In this document: positions 18,767-28,007 of the stretch, in pieces
How the letters are laid out: each line of letters starts with the position of its first letter
How positions within the stretch are numbered: the first letter of the stretch is position 1
Assembly: GCF_031020795.1 (NCBI RefSeq)
Contig: NZ_JAVHJP010000004.1
Span: 440,073 to 504,072, forward strand
Reading direction: 5' to 3'
Origin: Hydrogenophaga pseudoflava
Lineage (GTDB): Bacteria > Pseudomonadota > Gammaproteobacteria > Burkholderiales > Burkholderiaceae_C
DNA: 64,000 nucleotides
Translations under genes and position numbers: made by a program
The notes under the pieces: generated by a model
Told to the model about the DNA's origin: nothing
Databases searched by the model: none
Seen by the model: the letters and a program-made list of their open reading frames with translations, nothing else

Positions 18767-19354
18767 ATGAAATACGTTGCTCTCACACTGAGCCTGATCG
18801 CCGCGGCGCTGCTTCTGCTGGCCGCGGCAATGATCGGCAATCGCATCGGCGTCGAGCGCCACGCGCTGGCGCCGGTGCAGATGTCGCTGCCGCCCCTCTC
18901 GCCGCAGGCGGTGGCCGACCAGGCGGAGCTCAAGGCCTCGATGCAGGCCCTGCTGGATGCTGCGGCCCGCCGGCCGATGGGGCTGATGGCGGCCGGTCCG
19001 GTGGTGCCCGGCATCCGTCCGCTGGACAGTTACGACAGCCTGTTCGCCCTGCCGCAACAGACGCAGTTGGCCGGGCTGGCGCCCCAGCAGCCCCGTGTGG
19101 GCACCGTTCGGCAGCCCCTGTCGGCGGTACCGCTGCCCAAGGTGAGCGTGGTGGTCGAAGGCGCCGAGCGCAAGGCCGTGGTGAACGGCCACCTGGTCCG
19201 GGTGGGCGACGCCGTGGGCGACGGTCTGGTGGTGCGCGGCATCCAGGTCGGTGCGGTGACTTTCGGCTATGGCAAGGAAGAGCTGGTGGTGGCGGTGCCC
19301 CTGGAGCGCCTGCGCGTGCTGGGTGCCTTCCCCTCGAAGGTAAAGGCCAACTGA
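18767..19354 (+). CDS. GspC/MshK/PilP-like periplasmic connector
   Basis: A 195-residue protein with an N-terminal membrane anchor (MKYVALTLSLIAAALLLLAA), a Pro/Gln-rich linker and a C-terminal beta domain. The segment EGAERKAVVNGHLVRVGDAV followed by GDGLVVRGIQVGAVTFGYG resembles the homology region of GspC and the MshK/PilP domain that contacts the secretin. It precedes the unknown 227-residue protein and overlaps its start (TGATG). Expected role: coupling the inner platform to the secretin. Confidence 0.65.
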   Translation: MKYVALTLSLIAAALLLLAAAMIGNRIGVERHALAPVQMSLPPLSPQAVADQAELKASMQALLDAAARRPMGLMAAGPVVPGIRPLDSYDSLFALPQQTQLAGLAPQQPRVGTVRQPLSAVPLPKVSVVVEGAERKAVVNGHLVRVGDAVGDGLVVRGIQVGAVTFGYGKEELVVAVPLERLRVLGAFPSKVKAN

Positions 19355-20037
19355 TGAACAAGGGGGTCCTTGCCGGTGCGGGTCTGGGCGTGGTGCTGCT
19401 CGCCTTTCTCGGTGGGTACTGGCTGGCCAACAGCGCCGGGGCTCCCCTCGCAGGCTCCGCATCGGCACCGGCGCCGGTGACGGCGCCAGGCACCACGGGC
19501 AGTGTTTCCCCTGCCACCGGCACGGTGACGGCTGGTGCGCAGAGCGCTTCCACGCCGACCGCGCCGTCGTCCACCGTGGCGGACCCGGCCCGTTCCCAGG
19601 CCGACGCGGCGCCGCCGGCTGGAGCAGGGGGGTCGGCCACCGCGCCCGCGCAGCCTGTCTCGAAGCTCTCGCCCGAAGAGCGCCGCCAGATCCGTGCCAG
19701 CATCCGCGCCAAACTGGCTGCCCTCCAGGCCAAGGGGCCGAACGTCACCATCGCCGAGGTGCAGGCCGTGATGGACGAGGTCGAGCAACTGGGGCGGGGC
19801 GAGTTCGACCCCCGCTACTTCAAGGCCATTCGGGACATGCTCGGTTATTCGGCTCGGGTGCAGACGCTGAGCAAGGAGCTGCAGACCATCGCGTCCAGCG
19901 CGAATCCCAGGGACGTCGCCCGCCGGCAGGCGATCCTGGCCGAGATGCGCGACCTCAGCGACCAGATCAGCCAGACCTCTGCGGCCGTGCAGTCGTATGC
20001 GCGCCCGCTGCCGGCGCCGGCGGGGAAGCAGCCGTGA
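19354..20037 (+). CDS. unknown membrane-anchored protein with Pro/Ala linker and helical C-terminus
   Basis: A 227-residue protein I do not recognise. One N-terminal membrane span (~6-27) is followed by ~85 residues rich in Ala, Pro, Thr and Gly (periplasmic linker), then a charged helical region from LSPEERRQIRASIRAKLAAL onward, suited to coiled-coil formation, and a short Pro-rich end. The gene lies between the MshK-like connector and a prepilin, overlapping both, so it is an integral member of the operon. It may be an extra periplasmic spacer or a partner of the secretin; no MSHA or type II secretion counterpart is evident. Confidence 0.7.
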   Translation: MNKGVLAGAGLGVVLLAFLGGYWLANSAGAPLAGSASAPAPVTAPGTTGSVSPATGTVTAGAQSASTPTAPSSTVADPARSQADAAPPAGAGGSATAPAQPVSKLSPEERRQIRASIRAKLAALQAKGPNVTIAEVQAVMDEVEQLGRGEFDPRYFKAIRDMLGYSARVQTLSKELQTIASSANPRDVARRQAILAEMRDLSDQISQTSAAVQSYARPLPAPAGKQP

Positions 20038-20828
20038 ACACGGCCCTGAAGTTCCGGCACACGCTCGCGCGCGCGGCCCGTGCGCGGCGCGTGAGGGGCT
20101 TCTCGCTGGTGGAAGTGTCGGTCGTGCTGGTGGTGGCCGGGCTGGTCAGCTGGGCCGCGTTCTCCGCATTCGACACCGTGTCCGAACAGCAGGAGCGCGA
20201 AGGGGCGATGTCCCTGGCGCGGCAGATGCAGGGCAGCCTGCGCGCCTTTGCCATGCGCCACGGCCGCCTGCCGTGCCCGGACAGCGGGGCCACCGCAACC
20301 GGCTACGAGTCGCTGACCGGCGGCAGCTGCACCGCGGGCAACCAGGTGGGCTGGTTTCCCTACGTGGCGCTGGACATGGAGGTGCCGCAGGAATCGCTGC
20401 GTGCGCGCTACGCGGTTTTTCGCGCCGCCAGCGGCACGCCGGCCTCGGACGCCGACCTCGCCGTGGCGCTGGAGCGCACCGGAGACACCGCCGGTGAGGC
20501 CACCCACCTGGACGTCACCGACCTGATCGTGGCGCTGGGCAATGCCGCTGCACTGGCGCTGTCGACCTCGCGCGCGCACCTCACCGGCGACGCCGGTGCG
20601 TCCGGTGTCATCGACTGCGCGACCAACGCCGTCATGCCGGTCGCCTACTGGCTGGTGCTGCCGCTGGACGACCGCAGCGGCGACGGCCTGCGCCTGGACG
20701 CTCCTCACACCGCGGCGGGTACCTGCGCCGCCAGCCCCAACGCACCGATCCGGTCCACGTCCGACGACGTGGTGCTGGCCGAGTCGCCCGTGCAGCTTGC
20801 CGGTTGGCTGAGAAGAAGCATGCCCTGA
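20034..20828 (+). CDS. prepilin of the RLPCP type
   Basis: A 264-residue prepilin starting at a GTG that overlaps the preceding stop (GTGA). A 22-residue basic leader ends VRG before FSLVEVSVVLVVAGLV, with Glu5 present. The head holds HGRLPCPDSG (Cys81), then GNQVGWFPYVALDM, and near the end SDDVVLAESPVQL. These two blocks recur in the prepilins at 28007, 30208 and 31416. It is the only RLPCP-type prepilin upstream of the secretin and the shortest, lacking the long C-terminal helical extensions. Confidence 0.85.
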   Translation: MNTALKFRHTLARAARARRVRGFSLVEVSVVLVVAGLVSWAAFSAFDTVSEQQEREGAMSLARQMQGSLRAFAMRHGRLPCPDSGATATGYESLTGGSCTAGNQVGWFPYVALDMEVPQESLRARYAVFRAASGTPASDADLAVALERTGDTAGEATHLDVTDLIVALGNAAALALSTSRAHLTGDAGASGVIDCATNAVMPVAYWLVLPLDDRSGDGLRLDAPHTAAGTCAASPNAPIRSTSDDVVLAESPVQLAGWLRRSMP

Positions 20829-20878
20829 GCCCGAGCACCGCCGCCCGTCATCCGAATTTCCTCGCAACCACCACCGCC

Positions 20879-22597
20879 ATGCAAAAGATCCAACTGCCCT
20901 TCCCGACGACCGCACTGGCAAAGGCCGCCGCCGCCCTTTCGGTGGTGCTGCTGTCGGCATGCGTGGCCCCGCCGCCCCAGAGCGCCAAGTACCTGAGCGA
21001 CCCCGATACCGAATCGGTCCGGCGCATACAGGAAGTGGCGCAGGCCGAATCACGCAAGCTGCTGGAACAGCAGGAGCGCCTGCTGGCGGAGCTGCGCAAG
21101 ACGGCCGCGGCCAAGGTGCTGGAGCCGCCGGCACCGCAGTACGACCCGCTGGAAGGCCGCACCATCAGCGTGTCGATCTCCAACGGCACGATCAGCCAGA
21201 TCCTGACCGCGTTCGCCGATGCGGCCAAGGTCAACCTCATCGTCGAGCCGGCGGTGGTGCAGCAGGGCGCGCTGACCGACATGTTCCTCAAGGACGTGTC
21301 GTTGCGCGAGGCCTTCAACGAGCTGCTGCGCAGCTACGACGTGTCGGGCGAGATCCGCAACCAGACCATGCGCATCCGCCTGCACGAAGAGAAGTTCTTC
21401 GCGATGAACTTCCTCAACGTGAACTCCCAGATGTCGCTGAACTCCGGCGGCAACGTGTTCGGCTCCAACTCCAGCAGCGGCAACTCGGCCATCTCCGGCG
21501 CCCTGTCGATGACGGCCTCGTCGACGCAGCGGGCCGACCCGTACACCGAGATCGAGAACAACCTGCGGGCCATCCTGGGCGAGAACCGGCCTGCCAACGA
21601 GTCGCAGCCGCCGGCCGCGGCCGGTGCGCGCACCCCGCAGGAACCCACCCAGGTGCAGCAGCCCAACCAGAACCAGGCCTTCACCCTCAACCGCACCTCC
21701 GGCACGTTGTTCGTCAAGGCCCGTCCGTCGCAGATGCGCGCGGTGGAGAAGCTGATCAAGCAGACCCAGGACATGCTGACCAAGCAGGTCTACATCGAGG
21801 CGCAGCTGATCGACGTGCAGCTGGGCGACGGCTACCAGCTGGGTGTGGACTGGACCCAGCTGCGCAGCCGCCTGGCGCTGAACTTCGGCGTCGACGCGCT
21901 CAACCTCACGCCCACCGGCAACGGCAGCCTGCCGGGTTCGCGCGGCAGCTACCCCGGCAGCAGCCTGACCATTCCGGCGCGGGCCATCGGTTCGTCCACC
22001 GGCCTGGCCACGGGTGGCATCGGCTACGCCGACACCAACGGTTCGGCGGTGATCAACGCGCTGCGCAACTTCGGCAACCTGCGCATCCTCTCCAACCCGA
22101 ACATCCAGGTGCGCAACGGCACGCCGGCGATGCTCTCGGTGGGCACCAGCCTGAAGTACGTCTCGCGCTCCAGCGCGTCGCAGAACAACGTGGGCGGCGG
22201 CGCCACCACCACCTCGTCGGAAGTGCAGACCGACTCGGTGTTCTCCGGTGTGATGGTCGGCGTGCTGCCCATGATGCGCGACGACGGCAAGATCGAGCTG
22301 CTGATCAACCCGGTGCAGAGCGATGTGGACCCCAAGACGCTGGAGCTGGTGCAGGTCAACCAGTTCAACTCGGTCAGCCTGCCGCAGGTCGCCTACAAGG
22401 GCCTGACCACGACGCTGAACGTGGGTGATGGCGACGTGGTCGTCGTCGGCGGCCTGATCGACCAGAAATCCTCCGGCGCCAACAGCGGCGTGCCCTTCCT
22501 GGCCGATGTGCCCGTGCTTGGCAAGCTGGTGTCGCAGGAAGGGGATGCCCGCTCATCCCGAGAACTGATCGTCGTGCTGCGCGTGCGCCTCCTATGA
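20879..22597 (+). CDS. secretin lipoprotein, MshL/PilQ family
   Basis: A 572-residue outer-membrane secretin. The start at 20879 gives a lipoprotein signal ending VVLLSAC. Residues ~40-85 form a charged helix; ~95-175 are the N-domain (SISNGTISQILTAFADAAKV...LREAFNELL). After a Ser/Asn- and Gln-rich low-complexity stretch (~185-275) comes a second N-domain (FVKARPSQMRAVEKLI), then the secretin core from ~310, with QVYIEAQLIDVQLGDGYQLG, RILSNPNIQVRNG and VVVVGGLIDQK. Order and size fit MshL better than PilQ. It forms the pore for the pilus or secreted substrate. Confidence 0.92.
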   Translation: MQKIQLPFPTTALAKAAAALSVVLLSACVAPPPQSAKYLSDPDTESVRRIQEVAQAESRKLLEQQERLLAELRKTAAAKVLEPPAPQYDPLEGRTISVSISNGTISQILTAFADAAKVNLIVEPAVVQQGALTDMFLKDVSLREAFNELLRSYDVSGEIRNQTMRIRLHEEKFFAMNFLNVNSQMSLNSGGNVFGSNSSSGNSAISGALSMTASSTQRADPYTEIENNLRAILGENRPANESQPPAAAGARTPQEPTQVQQPNQNQAFTLNRTSGTLFVKARPSQMRAVEKLIKQTQDMLTKQVYIEAQLIDVQLGDGYQLGVDWTQLRSRLALNFGVDALNLTPTGNGSLPGSRGSYPGSSLTIPARAIGSSTGLATGGIGYADTNGSAVINALRNFGNLRILSNPNIQVRNGTPAMLSVGTSLKYVSRSSASQNNVGGGATTTSSEVQTDSVFSGVMVGVLPMMRDDGKIELLINPVQSDVDPKTLELVQVNQFNSVSLPQVAYKGLTTTLNVGDGDVVVVGGLIDQKSSGANSGVPFLADVPVLGKLVSQEGDARSSRELIVVLRVRLL

Positions 22598-23562
22598 GTC
22601 TGATTTACCAGGCCCTGAAGCAGACCGAACAGGAGGCACCCGCCGCCGTCGTGGCCAGCGCCTCCGCCGCGCCGCCGCGCGCGGTGCGGGTGGTCCCGCC
22701 GGCTGCCACCGGGCGTCTGCGCGGGCCCTTGCTGCTGGGTGCGGTGGTGGCCGGCGCGGGCATCGTGGCGGGTCTGTTGCTGTCGCAGCGCGAACCGGTG
22801 GCCGGGGTGGCCGCCCCTGCGGTGCCATCGGCCACCGCTGCCGTGGCCCCTGCGCCCGCCGACGTGCCGCCGCTGCCGACGGCTCCGGTGGCACCTTTGC
22901 CCGTCGCGGTTCCCGCCGCTTTGCCGGCTGCCGTGCCCGGTGCCCCGGCGGCCCTGCCCGTGGCCGAGCCGCCCCTGCCGACGGTGCCGCCGCGGCTGAC
23001 GCTGTCCACGGCGCTGTCCGCGCGACCGGCCGCTGCCGCGACCGGGGCCACACCCGCCGTGGCGCCGCCGCCCGCCGCCGTTCCTGCGCCCGCTGCAGCG
23101 CCGGTCCCGGCCCAGCCGGTGTCGCAGGCGCGCCCGTCGCCGGCGGAGGTGACGGTGCGGTCCACCGGTGGTGCCACCGAAAGCGCATCCAACGAAGACA
23201 TCAGCGAGCTGTTCGACGGCCTCAACCGCGCGCTGGAAGCCCGCGACGAAGCGCAGGCGCTGCGCCACCTGCAGGGCATCCGCAACCGCCTGCCCGAAGG
23301 TTCGCTGGCCCGCCTGCGCGCCGAGGGCTGGCACGCCTACCGCACCGGCGACGCCGAGCGGGCGCAGCGCGTCTACCGACGGCTGCTGGAGAAGCTGCCC
23401 GGCGACGAGAACGCCAGCCTGACGCTGGCCTCCATCGAGCGCCAGGGCCAGCGGCCCGACCAGGCCCGCGAGGTGCTCGCGCGTTCGCTGCGCAACAACC
23501 CCAACTCCACCGTGCTGCGCGCGGCGCTGGACCAGGCCAGCCAGTCCGAGGCCGCCCGATGA
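22594..23562 (+). CDS. MshN/GspB-like TPR protein
   Basis: A 322-residue protein beginning MSLIYQALKQTEQEAP, the characteristic start of MshN and GspB-type proteins. A membrane span (~43-62) is followed by ~130 residues of Ala/Pro/Val linker and a C-terminal helical TPR-like region (~205-320) with repeated Ala/Leu pairs (ALEARDEAQALRHLQ, ERAQRVYRRLLEKL). In MSHA systems this protein lies beside MshM; here it precedes the MshM-like ATPase. Overlaps both neighbours by 4 bp. Confidence 0.75.
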   Translation: MSLIYQALKQTEQEAPAAVVASASAAPPRAVRVVPPAATGRLRGPLLLGAVVAGAGIVAGLLLSQREPVAGVAAPAVPSATAAVAPAPADVPPLPTAPVAPLPVAVPAALPAAVPGAPAALPVAEPPLPTVPPRLTLSTALSARPAAAATGATPAVAPPPAAVPAPAAAPVPAQPVSQARPSPAEVTVRSTGGATESASNEDISELFDGLNRALEARDEAQALRHLQGIRNRLPEGSLARLRAEGWHAYRTGDAERAQRVYRRLLEKLPGDENASLTLASIERQGQRPDQAREVLARSLRNNPNSTVLRAALDQASQSEAAR

Positions 23563-25076
23563 ACGCGCGCAACAGCCACCTCGCCACGCTGGGACTGGTC
23601 CGCAACCCGTTCCCCTACACGCCGGACGCGGGCTGCTACTTCACCACGCCCCACCTGGAAGAGCAGCGGGTCGAGCTGGAACACTGCATCCTCTCGCGCA
23701 AGGGTTTCTGCCTGCTCACGGCCGAAGTCGGCATGGGCAAGAGCACCCTGGTGCGGCGCCTCATGGCCGACCTGGCACCGCGCCAGGTGGTCTCGGCCCT
23801 GGTGTTCAACACCTTCCTGCAGGGCCCGGAGCTGCTCTCGGCCGTGCTGCAGGACTTCGGGCTGCAGGGCACCGGCTCGATGGCCGCGGACATCAACGTC
23901 CTCAACACCTTCCTGCTGGACAACCACCGCGAGGGCAAGACCTGCCTGCTCATCATCGACGACGCACAGAACCTCACGGAAAGCTCGCTGGAGCTGATCC
24001 GCCTGCTGTGCAACCTCGAAACCGACCAGGAGAAGCTGCTGCAGATCCTGCTGGCCGGCCAGCCCGAGCTGGAAGCCACCCTGGCGCAGCACAGCCTGCG
24101 CCAGCTGCGCAGCCGCGTGGTCAAGCACGCCCGGCTGTATGGCCTCAGCAGCATGGAGATTGCGGACTACATCCGCTTCCGCTTCGAGTCTTCCGGCAGC
24201 GACGGCAGCCTGCTGCTGCAGGCCGACGCCTGTCAGCTGCTGCTGCAGGAGACCGCCGGTGTGCCCCGCCAGGTGCACCTGGTCATGGACCGCTGCCTTT
24301 ACGGCCTGGCCGCGCGCAACGGCAAGGTGATCGACGCCGCGCTGATGAAGCAGGCCATCCAGGACTGCCGCATCCAGCTCGACGCGGGCGCTGCCCAGCC
24401 CGCCCAGTCGGCACCCGCAGTGCCGGCCGTGGCGACCGCGGCCAACCCGGTGCGGCGCTGGGCCCCGCTGGCGGCGGCCCTGTCGGTGCTGGTGGTGGCG
24501 GGGGTGTTCTGGTACCAGGGCGCGCTCCCCGTGCAGGCCAAGGCGGTGTCGCCGGCGGTTCCGCCAGCGGTGGCGCCCGCACCGGCCGTTGCCCAAACCC
24601 CGGAACCCGACAAGGCGCCCGCACCCGCGCCTCAAGCCGCACCGGCCGTGGCGCTTCAAGCCGCCGAGCCTGCGCCGGTCGCCGCACCGAACGGCGCCTG
24701 CGCCACGCCCCCGCCGCTGCAGCAGGACCGCGTGCTGACCACCCGGCCACTGCCCGATCTGGCGCACCGCCTGCTCGGCAGCCGGCTGGTCCGGCTGGAC
24801 GACGTGTGCCTGGAGTCGCGCCAGGGCCAGCACTGGATCACCTGGGCTGCGCCGGCCGCCGGCTACGACGACAAGGACCGCCTCTCGGCGGCCCGGTTCC
24901 AGATCGCCCTGACGCGCTACGGCAGCCTGCTGCCGGCCGACGTCGACGGGGTCTGGGGCGAAAAGAGCCGCAACGCCCTGCAGCGCTTCCAGTCCGGCAT
25001 CGGTCTGGAGCCCTCGGGCCAGGTCGACCCATTGAGTGGACTGATTTTGGAGAAGTTCTATGTACAAGAGCAGTGA
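23559..25076 (+). CDS. ExeA/MshM-like AAA+ ATPase with C-terminal peptidoglycan-binding domain
   Basis: A 505-residue inner-membrane protein. The cytoplasmic AAA+ module (~1-280) starts LGLVRNPFPYTPDAG and has Walker A GMGKST (Lys61) and Walker B LLIIDDAQ (Asp134-Asp135). A membrane span lies near 303-322, then a Pro/Ala-rich periplasmic linker. The end (~440-505) is a PG-binding-1-like domain (ALTRYGSLLPADVDGVWGEK). This is the ExeA/GspA arrangement, which helps secretin assembly through the peptidoglycan. MshM proteins generally lack the extra domain. Its last 17 bp overlap the ATPase gene. Confidence 0.87.
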   Translation: MNARNSHLATLGLVRNPFPYTPDAGCYFTTPHLEEQRVELEHCILSRKGFCLLTAEVGMGKSTLVRRLMADLAPRQVVSALVFNTFLQGPELLSAVLQDFGLQGTGSMAADINVLNTFLLDNHREGKTCLLIIDDAQNLTESSLELIRLLCNLETDQEKLLQILLAGQPELEATLAQHSLRQLRSRVVKHARLYGLSSMEIADYIRFRFESSGSDGSLLLQADACQLLLQETAGVPRQVHLVMDRCLYGLAARNGKVIDAALMKQAIQDCRIQLDAGAAQPAQSAPAVPAVATAANPVRRWAPLAAALSVLVVAGVFWYQGALPVQAKAVSPAVPPAVAPAPAVAQTPEPDKAPAPAPQAAPAVALQAAEPAPVAAPNGACATPPPLQQDRVLTTRPLPDLAHRLLGSRLVRLDDVCLESRQGQHWITWAAPAAGYDDKDRLSAARFQIALTRYGSLLPADVDGVWGEKSRNALQRFQSGIGLEPSGQVDPLSGLILEKFYVQEQ

Positions 25077-26733
25077 CGGTACCGACGTGGCGTCGGGAGG
25101 GGACCGTCGCACCCTGGGCAGCTTGCTGATGTCCAGCGGCCTGGTCACCCAGGTCGACATCGACTACGCCTGCCAGAAGCAGGCGGTCGAGGGCCAGAAG
25201 CTGGGCCGCATGCTCGTGGAGCTGGGGTTCCTGAGCGCCAAGGACCTGGCGCGCCATCTCGCCATGCAGCGCGGCATCGAGTTCCGCGATGTGCCGCCCG
25301 CCATCGACGAGGGCGTGGCCGCGGCCTTCAACCGCAGCCTCTGTCTGACCCACAACTTCCTGCCCATCGGGCGCGAGGGGGAGCGCATCCGCGTGCTGCT
25401 GGGCGACGCCGAGCCCGAGCTGGTGTCGGCCATCGTGCAGCGCCGCGTCGGCCAGGAGGCGGTGTTCTGGCAGGGCGACTTCTTCGCGGTGGTGGACGCC
25501 ATCCACCAGCACTACTACTTCCAGGAAAACCCGGTCGAGAAGCTGATCGCCGCCGAGATCCGCAAGCTGTCGGACGACCGCGACCACGCCTTCAGCCCCG
25601 AGCGGCTGATGGAGCTGATCCTGCACACGGCGGTGCGCGAACGTGCCACCGACGTGCACCTGGCCCCCACCGCCAACAGCCGCACCGTGCTGATGCGGGT
25701 CGACGGCGTGCTGCGCCCGATGTTCGCCATGCCGCCCTCGCTGGACCGTCTGGTGGCGTTCATCAAGCTCAAGGCCGACATGGACGCCAGCGAGCAGCGG
25801 CTGCCGCAGGACGGCAGCTTCACCATCCAGCTGATGGACGCGGCCTACACCGTCCGTGTCTCCACCATGATTTCCGAGTTCGGCGAGCGCATGGCCCTGC
25901 GTCTGCTGGCCGAGCGCAGCGACCTCGACCGCCTGCAGGACCTGGGTTTTCTGGACGAGGACGTGGCCGAGATGGAGCGCTCGTTCTCGCGCCCGCACGG
26001 CCTGATCCTCATCACCGGGCCGACCGGCTCGGGCAAGAGCACCACGCTGCACGCCGCGCTGCGCGTGCAGCCGCTGGTCGAGCGCAACGTGCTGACGGTG
26101 GAAGACCCGGTCGAGTACCGTGTGCCGGTGGCCTGCCAGACCGAGGTGAACCGCCGCGCCGGCTACGACTTCGCCAGCGCCATGCGCCACTTCCTGCGCC
26201 ACGACCCGGACATCATCCTGGTGGGCGAGGTGCGCGACGCCGAGACCGCCCGCGCGGCGCTGGACGCGTCGTCCACCGGCCACCTGGTGCTCTCGACGCT
26301 GCACGTCGGCGGCATCTTCGGCGTCGTGCCCCGGCTGCGCCTGCTGGGCGTGGACGCTGAAACCGTGGCCGAGAACCTGGTGGCGGTGATCAACCAGCGC
26401 CTGGTGCGCTGCATCTGCCCGCACTGCAAGACCAGCCGCGCAGCCACAGACGAAGAGCGCCGCTGGCTGGGCGAGGAGGTCGAGCAGGTGTTCCACGGCA
26501 CCGGCTGCAACCACTGCCGCGGCAGCGGCTACCGCGGCCGCGTGCCGGTGTACGAGATCCTCACCGTGCGCCGCGAGCTGGCCGACGCCATCGTGGCCGA
26601 GGCGCCGCGTGCGCGCCTGCGCGAGCTGGCCGAGGCCGGCGGCCTCAAGCCCATGGAGCGGCTGGCCCGGCGGCGCGTGCTGGCCGGTGAAACCACGATG
26701 GACGAGATCCGTCGCGCCATCGGACTGGACTGA
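25060..26733 (+). CDS. assembly ATPase, GspE/PilB/MshE family
   Basis: A 557-residue hexameric ATPase that powers pilin polymerisation. The N-terminal GspE-N/MshEN-type domain (~15-165) is followed by the catalytic core: Walker A GPTGSGKST (Lys326), Walker B region DIILVGEVRDAETARAAL and the zinc site Cys453/Cys456 (CPHC) with Cys483/Cys486 (CNHC). The tetracysteine motif separates GspE/PilB assembly ATPases from PilT-type retraction motors. The start lies within the previous gene, so expression is coupled. Confidence 0.95.
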   Translation: MYKSSDGTDVASGGDRRTLGSLLMSSGLVTQVDIDYACQKQAVEGQKLGRMLVELGFLSAKDLARHLAMQRGIEFRDVPPAIDEGVAAAFNRSLCLTHNFLPIGREGERIRVLLGDAEPELVSAIVQRRVGQEAVFWQGDFFAVVDAIHQHYYFQENPVEKLIAAEIRKLSDDRDHAFSPERLMELILHTAVRERATDVHLAPTANSRTVLMRVDGVLRPMFAMPPSLDRLVAFIKLKADMDASEQRLPQDGSFTIQLMDAAYTVRVSTMISEFGERMALRLLAERSDLDRLQDLGFLDEDVAEMERSFSRPHGLILITGPTGSGKSTTLHAALRVQPLVERNVLTVEDPVEYRVPVACQTEVNRRAGYDFASAMRHFLRHDPDIILVGEVRDAETARAALDASSTGHLVLSTLHVGGIFGVVPRLRLLGVDAETVAENLVAVINQRLVRCICPHCKTSRAATDEERRWLGEEVEQVFHGTGCNHCRGSGYRGRVPVYEILTVRRELADAIVAEAPRARLRELAEAGGLKPMERLARRRVLAGETTMDEIRRAIGLD

Positions 26734-26735
26734 CC

Positions 26736-28007
26736 ATGAGCACCGCAGGTCTGCGCACCTACTTCTACCGGGTCCTGCTGCCGCACGGCAAGGTCCAGTC
26801 CGGCTTCCTGCGGCTGCTGGTCGAGCGCGACCACTCGGCGCGCCTGCGCCTGGAGCAGCAGACCGAGGGCACCGTGCTCACGCTCAAGCGGCTGCCGCAA
26901 TGGATGTCGATGCTCGACGACCTGCGCCGCAAGCTGTTTGCCGGCCATGTGCGGCCGGTGGACCTGGCCGGCTTCCTGCGCGACATGGGCATCATGCTCG
27001 ACGCCGGCGTGCCGATGATGGAAGCCCTGCGCACCCTGATCGAGGACCAGTCGGGCCACCCCGGCGTGGCCGACATCGCGCGCCGCGTGCACACCGACAT
27101 GGGCTCGGGCATGCGCATCACGCAGTCTTTCTCGCGCCACCCCGACGTCTTTCCCGAGACGGTGCGCAACCTGGCCGAGATCGGTGACGAGTCGGGCGCG
27201 CTGCCCAGGATGCTGCTGGAGTCGGCGGCCCACGTGGAGCGGCTGATCGACATCAAGCGCGACATCCGCACCGCCATGATCTACCCGACGCTGGTGCTGG
27301 CGTCCATCATGGCCGTGGGTTTCTTCTGGCTCTACTACGTGGTGCCCAACCTGGCCCAGCTGTTCAAGCAGCTGCGCGCCAAGCTGCCGCCGCTGACGCA
27401 GTGGCTGATCAACGTGTCCGACGTGCTGGTGCAGTACCTGCTGCTGGTGGCCATCGGCGTGGTGCTGCTGGTGGTGGCCCTGGTCTGGCTCTACCGCTCG
27501 GTGCCCAGGTTCAAGCAGGGCTGCCACGAGCTGATGCACCGCCTGCCCATCCTGCGCACGCTCTCGACCTCGTCGGGCATGGCCTTCATCACCGAGCACC
27601 TCTCGCTGCTGGTGCGGGCGGGCCTGGACTTCATGATGAGCCTGGACGTGCTCTCGCGCGCCACTTCCAACGAGTACTACCGCGCCCGCCTGATCAAGGT
27701 GCGCGACGGCGTGGCGCGCGGCGAGGGCATCGGCGCCTCGATGCGCCGCGTGGGCGGCTTCCCTCCCATGGCCGTGCGCATGATCTCGGTGGGCGAGGAG
27801 TCGGGTTCGCTGGAAAAGCAGCTCGACCGCCTTTCCGACGAATACCGCAAGCGCCTGGACGTGGTGGTGAGGTCGCTGGGAGAGATCGTCAAGCCGGCGC
27901 TGATCCTGCTGGCCGGCGGCCTGTTCATCTTCCTGATCGTGGCGCTGCTGCTGCCGATCTACGACCTGGTGCGCCAGTCGGTCAGCCAGTCCATGGGAGG
28001 CGGCTGA
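26736..28007 (+). CDS. inner-membrane platform protein, GspF/PilC/MshG family
   Basis: A 423-residue polytopic membrane protein with two GspF domains. Landmarks are VDLAGFLRDMGIMLDAGVPM in the first and ITEHLSLLVRAGLDFMMSLD in the second; three membrane spans include the stretches at ~190-210, ~235-255 and ~390-412. It anchors the assembly ATPase and feeds pilins to the growing fibre. The first GspF repeat is preceded by ~75 residues instead of the longer N-terminal extension of many PilC proteins. Overlaps the next start (TGATG). Confidence 0.93.
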   Translation: MSTAGLRTYFYRVLLPHGKVQSGFLRLLVERDHSARLRLEQQTEGTVLTLKRLPQWMSMLDDLRRKLFAGHVRPVDLAGFLRDMGIMLDAGVPMMEALRTLIEDQSGHPGVADIARRVHTDMGSGMRITQSFSRHPDVFPETVRNLAEIGDESGALPRMLLESAAHVERLIDIKRDIRTAMIYPTLVLASIMAVGFFWLYYVVPNLAQLFKQLRAKLPPLTQWLINVSDVLVQYLLLVAIGVVLLVVALVWLYRSVPRFKQGCHELMHRLPILRTLSTSSGMAFITEHLSLLVRAGLDFMMSLDVLSRATSNEYYRARLIKVRDGVARGEGIGASMRRVGGFPPMAVRMISVGEESGSLEKQLDRLSDEYRKRLDVVVRSLGEIVKPALILLAGGLFIFLIVALLLPIYDLVRQSVSQSMGGG

